Below, piece after piece: positions 7,169 to 10,043 of a stretch of DNA of 10,043 bases. The stretch comes from Nitrospinaceae bacterium (lineage in GTDB: Bacteria > Nitrospinota > Nitrospinia > Nitrospinales > VA-1), in assembly GCA_029261675.1 (NCBI GenBank), contig JAJDBA010000321.1, forward strand, positions 1 to 10,043, in the 5' to 3' direction. Positions within the stretch are counted from its first letter, which is position 1, and each line of letters opens with the position of its first letter. The notes below the pieces were generated by a model that did no database searches, had not been told where the DNA came from, and saw only the letters and a program-made list of their open reading frames with translations. The translations under genes and the position numbers were made by a program.

Positions 7169-8209
7169 ATGCCTTGGGCAGAAGCACTACTCGCATCAAA
7201 ATCTAACGAACTCCCTTGTTCGCAGGAAGGACGAGTACTTTCTTATGTTGATGCTCTGAATGAAGCAATGGCACTGGCATTGGGATTAGATCCTAACGTA
7301 ATTGTATTAGGACAAGGGGTGAACGACCCCAAAGGCATGTTTGGTGTCACCACAGACCTTCATAAAAAATTCGGAGTCGAACGAGTCTTTGACACACCTC
7401 TTTCTGAAGAGGGATTGTTTGGAGTCTGCACTGGTGCCGCAATGAATGGAATTCGGCCTGTCTATCTGCACAATCGTCCAGACTTTCTGCTACTCGCCTT
7501 CAATCAAATTGTTTCCCACTCCAGTAAGTTTCATTATATGGATAACGGTGAAACAAATGTTCCTCTCGTAGCCTGGGCAGCAATCGGACGCGGTTGGGGT
7601 TCTGGAGCGCAACATTCTCAAGCCATACAAGGGCTACTTTTAGGTGTGCCTGGACTTAAAATCATAATGCCAAGTACTCCGTACGATGCAAAAGGGTTAA
7701 TGCTGACTGCCATTGCTGACAATAATCCTGTTCTGATTTTTGAGCATCGGTGGTGTATGCGTAATAAAGGTGTTGTTCCAGAAGGTATATACAAAGTTCC
7801 TATCGGCGAAGGAGTATATCGTCGAAAGGGAACCGACCTCACCATTGTGGGAACATCTCACTCTATTGAATTAGCCACCCAAGCAGTTGACCAACTAAAC
7901 GATACAGGAATTACAGCAGATGTCATCGACCTTAGAACTATCAAACCGCTGGATGAAAAAATAATTCTTGAGTCTGTTCAAAAAACCGGAAAAATTCTGA
8001 TTGTAGATACGGGGTGGGAAATGGGAGGAGTATGTGCAGAAATTGGTTGTCTGGTAGCAGAAAAAGCCTTTTCATATCTTAAAGCTCCTGTCAGACGTAT
8101 TGGATTGCCCGATGTGCCTTCGCCAGCCGGGTTCACATTAGAACAATTTTATTACCCAAATGAAGAAAATTTCTCCCAAGTCATTAAAGAGATGGTCGAA
8201 AAAACTTAA
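7169..8209 (+). CDS. Thiamine-diphosphate-dependent 2-oxoacid dehydrogenase E1, beta subunit (transketolase-like)
   Basis: A 346-residue partner of the preceding alpha subunit. The N-terminal pyrimidine-binding domain contains FDTPLSEEG (74-82), in which E80 aligns with the glutamate that activates the TPP aminopyrimidine. GSGAQHSQ (143-150) follows, with H148 aligning with the active-site His of E1 beta. PGLKIIMPSTPYDAKGL is the usual segment next. The C-terminal transketolase domain includes IDLRTIKPLD and ends near VRRIGLPDVPSP. The segment LHNRPDFLLLAFNQI, with His/Arg before the DF, resembles a beta-subunit branch I associate with polysaccharide clusters more than housekeeping PdhB, which usually has an acidic residue there. 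At residues 47-51 it reads LGQGV where related proteins have an acidic GE(D/E/G)V. The ATG follows GCAGGT with 8-nt spacing. The SDR gene begins 19 nt after its stop. Confidence 0.93.
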   Translation: MPWAEALLASKSNELPCSQEGRVLSYVDALNEAMALALGLDPNVIVLGQGVNDPKGMFGVTTDLHKKFGVERVFDTPLSEEGLFGVCTGAAMNGIRPVYLHNRPDFLLLAFNQIVSHSSKFHYMDNGETNVPLVAWAAIGRGWGSGAQHSQAIQGLLLGVPGLKIIMPSTPYDAKGLMLTAIADNNPVLIFEHRWCMRNKGVVPEGIYKVPIGEGVYRRKGTDLTIVGTSHSIELATQAVDQLNDTGITADVIDLRTIKPLDEKIILESVQKTGKILIVDTGWEMGGVCAEIGCLVAEKAFSYLKAPVRRIGLPDVPSPAGFTLEQFYYPNEENFSQVIKEMVEKT

Positions 8210-8214
8210 AGAAA

Positions 8215-8220
8215 AAGGAA
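8215..8220 (+). promoter_or_regulatory. Shine-Dalgarno site that fixes the SDR start at 8229
   Basis: AAGGAA ends 8 nt before the ATG at 8229. The frame is open further upstream to an ATG at 8160, but that adds 23 Lys-rich residues lying over the end of the E1 beta gene, before an MKILVTGG start typical of the SDR family. The 8229 start is clearly better. Confidence 0.75.
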
Positions 8221-8228
8221 AAACATTG

Positions 8229-9161
8229 ATGAAAATTTTGGTGACAGGTGGAGCAGGATATATTGGTTCAATCCTTGTTCCTATGCTATTACAAAAAGGA
8301 CATGAAGTGACTGTCTTGGACAATTTCATGTATAAGCAAACGTCCCTTTTGGACTGCTGTTACCATGACAAACTAACGATTATTAATGGAGATGTTCGAG
8401 ACACCAGTTTAATTAAAAAACTTCTGCAAACTCCCGATGCCATCTTCCCTCTCGCTTGTTTAACAGGAGCTCCATTATGCGCTAAGGACCCCTTAGGCGC
8501 GCGATCAATCAATTTTGATGCGATAAAAAATATTCAGGAAACAAGAAGCAAAAACCAATCTATAATTTTCCCAACGACTAACAGTGGTTACGGGGTAGGA
8601 GAAAAAGGTATTTTCTGCACAGAGGAAACCCCTCTTCGACCTGTTTCACTATATGGCAAATATAAAGTAGAAATCGAAAAGCATCTGCTTGATTCTAAAA
8701 ATTGTATGACCTTTCGTTTTGCTACGGTTTTTGGAACCAGTCCCAGGATGAGGTTGGATTTACTCGTAAATGATTTTGTTTATCGCGCTGTCTACGACCG
8801 ATTTCTGATTTTATTTGAAGCGCACTTCAAAAGAAACTATCTTCATGTGCGAGACGCAGCCAAATCTTTTATTCACGGCTTGGACAACTTTGAAACTATG
8901 AAGGGCGAGCCTTATAATATTGGCTTGAGCGAAGCAAACCTGAGCAAGGCCCAACTCTGTCAGGAAATAAAAAAACATCTACCCGATTTTTATTTCAGTG
9001 AAGCTGAGATTGGAGAAGATGTCGACAAAAGAGACTATGAGGTAAGTAATAAAAAAATTGAGGCAACCGGGTTCAAAACAGAACACTCTTTGTCTCTTGG
9101 AATACAAGAACTGATCAAAGGGTTCCAGATTATTAAGAGAAGTGAATATGCCAATATCTAA
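8229..9161 (+). CDS. NAD(P)-dependent nucleotide-sugar epimerase/dehydratase, extended SDR family
   Basis: The 310-residue protein has the usual length of extended SDRs acting on sugar nucleotides. The N-terminus has the Rossmann dinucleotide motif GGAGYIG (7-13), and GDVRD (54-58) marks the adenine-binding loop. Catalytic residues fit the family: T117 in the TTNSGYG segment, then Y142 and K146 as YxxxK (YGKYK). YLHVRDAA (204-211) and PYNIGLSE (228-235) are standard C-terminal substrate-domain segments. The loop usually reading HLAA is PLACLTGAPLC here, a variant seen in some sugar-cluster SDRs. It would epimerise, dehydrate or oxidise/reduce a sugar, probably nucleotide-bound, in the cytoplasm; the reaction cannot be chosen from sequence. 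A good AAGGAA site precedes the ATG. It is tightly packed between E1 beta (19 nt) and the kinase (30 nt). Confidence 0.9.
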   Translation: MKILVTGGAGYIGSILVPMLLQKGHEVTVLDNFMYKQTSLLDCCYHDKLTIINGDVRDTSLIKKLLQTPDAIFPLACLTGAPLCAKDPLGARSINFDAIKNIQETRSKNQSIIFPTTNSGYGVGEKGIFCTEETPLRPVSLYGKYKVEIEKHLLDSKNCMTFRFATVFGTSPRMRLDLLVNDFVYRAVYDRFLILFEAHFKRNYLHVRDAAKSFIHGLDNFETMKGEPYNIGLSEANLSKAQLCQEIKKHLPDFYFSEAEIGEDVDKRDYEVSNKKIEATGFKTEHSLSLGIQELIKGFQIIKRSEYANI

Positions 9162-9191
9162 TAACTCTTCAAAATTAATCAGGTGTAAACA

Positions 9192-10043
9192 ATGATTATC
9201 AGCCGAACACCTTTCAGAATGTCTTTTTTTGGAGGAGGAACGGATTATCCTGCTTGGTACAATGAAAATGGCGGAGCCGTACTTGCAACCAGCATTAATA
9301 AATATTGCTATATAAGCTGTAGATACCTTCCTCCTTTCTTTGAACATAAATATAGAATTGTTTACTCAAAGGTAGAGACCGTAAAAGACAGGGGACAAAT
9401 CCAACATCCCGTTGTCCGGGCAGCCATTGAATTTTTAAATATAAATAGAGGATTAGAAGTTCATCATGATGGCGATTTACCAGCTCGAACAGGTCTGGGT
9501 TCAAGCTCTTCTTTTACCGTAGGCATGTTACACGCACTTTATGCCTTGAGCGGAGTCATGCCAACAAAAAGTCGTCTTGCATTGGAAGCCATCAACCTAG
9601 AAAGAAATATACTTAGAGAGAATGTTGGCTCGCAGGATCAAATCTCAGCAGCTCTTGGTGGATTCAATAGAATTGACTTCGATTCAGGGAATGAAAATGC
9701 ATTTAGAGAAACGCCTATAATGATTGGCTCCGACCGCAAACAGGAACTACAAAGCCATTTGATGTTATTTTTCACAGGCATCTCCAGATATGCCTCGGAT
9801 GTCGCTAAAAAGAAAATTGATAATATCCCTAACAAAACAAAACAGTTGACCTCAATGTACCATATGGTTGAAGAAGCTATATCCATCCTTAATTCTGGAA
9901 ACAGCATCACTGAATTCGGAAAATTATTGCATGAATCATGGATGCTAAAAAGAGGATTGAGTGATGGGATCACCACTAATTCCATCGATGAAATTTATGA
10001 AGTCGCTCGCAAAGAAGGTGCACTTGGAGGAAAACTCTTAGGG
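9192..10043 (+). CDS. GHMP-family sugar kinase, heptose-7-phosphate kinase-like, 3'-truncated
   Basis: The frame is open from the ATG at 9192 to the window edge: 284 codons, no stop. It opens with RTPFRMSFFGGGTDYP (5-20), the N-terminal GHMP motif in the form typical of D-glycero-D-manno-heptose 7-phosphate kinase (HddA-like) and fucose-kinase-type enzymes. The ATP-binding motif is LPARTGLGSSSS (96-107). GSQDQ (146-150) places a candidate catalytic Asp at 149. The window ends in GALGGKLLG, the beginning of motif 3, so perhaps 40-60 residues are missing. The enzyme would phosphorylate the sugar hydroxyl, usually the anomeric one in this branch, ahead of nucleotide activation. AGGTG ends 6 nt before the ATG. 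Its position behind an E1 pair and an SDR suggests that the sugar it phosphorylates is the product of this operon or a companion unit. Fucokinase-like or other sugar specificity remains possible. Confidence 0.9.
   Translation, partial: MIISRTPFRMSFFGGGTDYPAWYNENGGAVLATSINKYCYISCRYLPPFFEHKYRIVYSKVETVKDRGQIQHPVVRAAIEFLNINRGLEVHHDGDLPARTGLGSSSSFTVGMLHALYALSGVMPTKSRLALEAINLERNILRENVGSQDQISAALGGFNRIDFDSGNENAFRETPIMIGSDRKQELQSHLMLFFTGISRYASDVAKKKIDNIPNKTKQLTSMYHMVEEAISILNSGNSITEFGKLLHESWMLKRGLSDGITTNSIDEIYEVARKEGALGGKLLG

Noticed and set aside
8160..8228. Upstream in-frame extension of the SDR gene overlapping E1 beta
   Set aside because: It adds a Lys-rich stretch before the typical MKILVTGG start and lacks its own ribosome site; the ATG at 8229 has AAGGAA at 8-nt spacing.
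8979..9985. Minus-strand open frames opposite the SDR and GHMP kinase genes (up to 122 codons)
   Set aside because: The plus-strand frames there carry complete family motifs; the minus-strand products show no recognisable domain and no ribosome site.

Overview
This window is bacterial and moderately AT-rich (about 40% G+C by eye). It carries six complete protein genes, two more cut by the window edges and one AT-rich regulatory gap. Gene density, short spacings, Shine-Dalgarno sites and sigma-70-type promoters all fit a bacterium. The gene set resembles the surface-polysaccharide or nucleotide-sugar islands of Gram-negative bacteria. I cannot name a species. I see no rRNA, tRNA, CRISPR array, insertion sequence or convincing rho-independent terminator.

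Layout. Bases 1-1710 (+) hold the 3' part of a multi-pass membrane protein with a large soluble C-terminal domain, possibly a GT-C-type glycosyltransferase. It converges on a minus-strand pair: a Nudix hydrolase (4107-3544) followed by a radical SAM enzyme with an N-terminal cobalamin-binding-like domain (3386-1818). The radical SAM gene has its own good promoter in the gap between the two. Bases 4108-4556 form a divergent control region. It contains a near-consensus promoter (TTGAAC, 17 bp, TATAAT), a 115-nt leader, an imperfect 11-bp inverted repeat and three copies of the octamer ATATTGAA.

From 4557 to the right edge a tight plus-strand operon encodes, in order: a second cobalamin-type radical SAM enzyme; the alpha and beta subunits of a thiamine-diphosphate-dependent 2-oxoacid dehydrogenase E1; an NAD(P)-dependent SDR epimerase/dehydratase; and a GHMP kinase of the heptose-7-phosphate kinase type, cut in its third motif by the window end. 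Gaps are 45, 23, 19 and 30 nt, so co-transcription is likely.

How the genes may work together (inference). No E2 or E3 gene accompanies the E1 pair, and its neighbours are sugar-modifying enzymes. The E1 may therefore perform a TPP-dependent carbon-carbon bond formation (acyl or ketol transfer) on a sugar or small carbonyl acceptor instead of feeding acetyl-CoA synthesis. The SDR would then epimerise, oxidise or reduce the sugar, the GHMP kinase would phosphorylate it ahead of nucleotide activation, and the radical SAM enzymes would do C-methylation or another radical step. This would make the region a candidate pathway for an unusual branched, methylated or higher-carbon surface sugar. The protein families are well supported; the pathway itself is a hypothesis.
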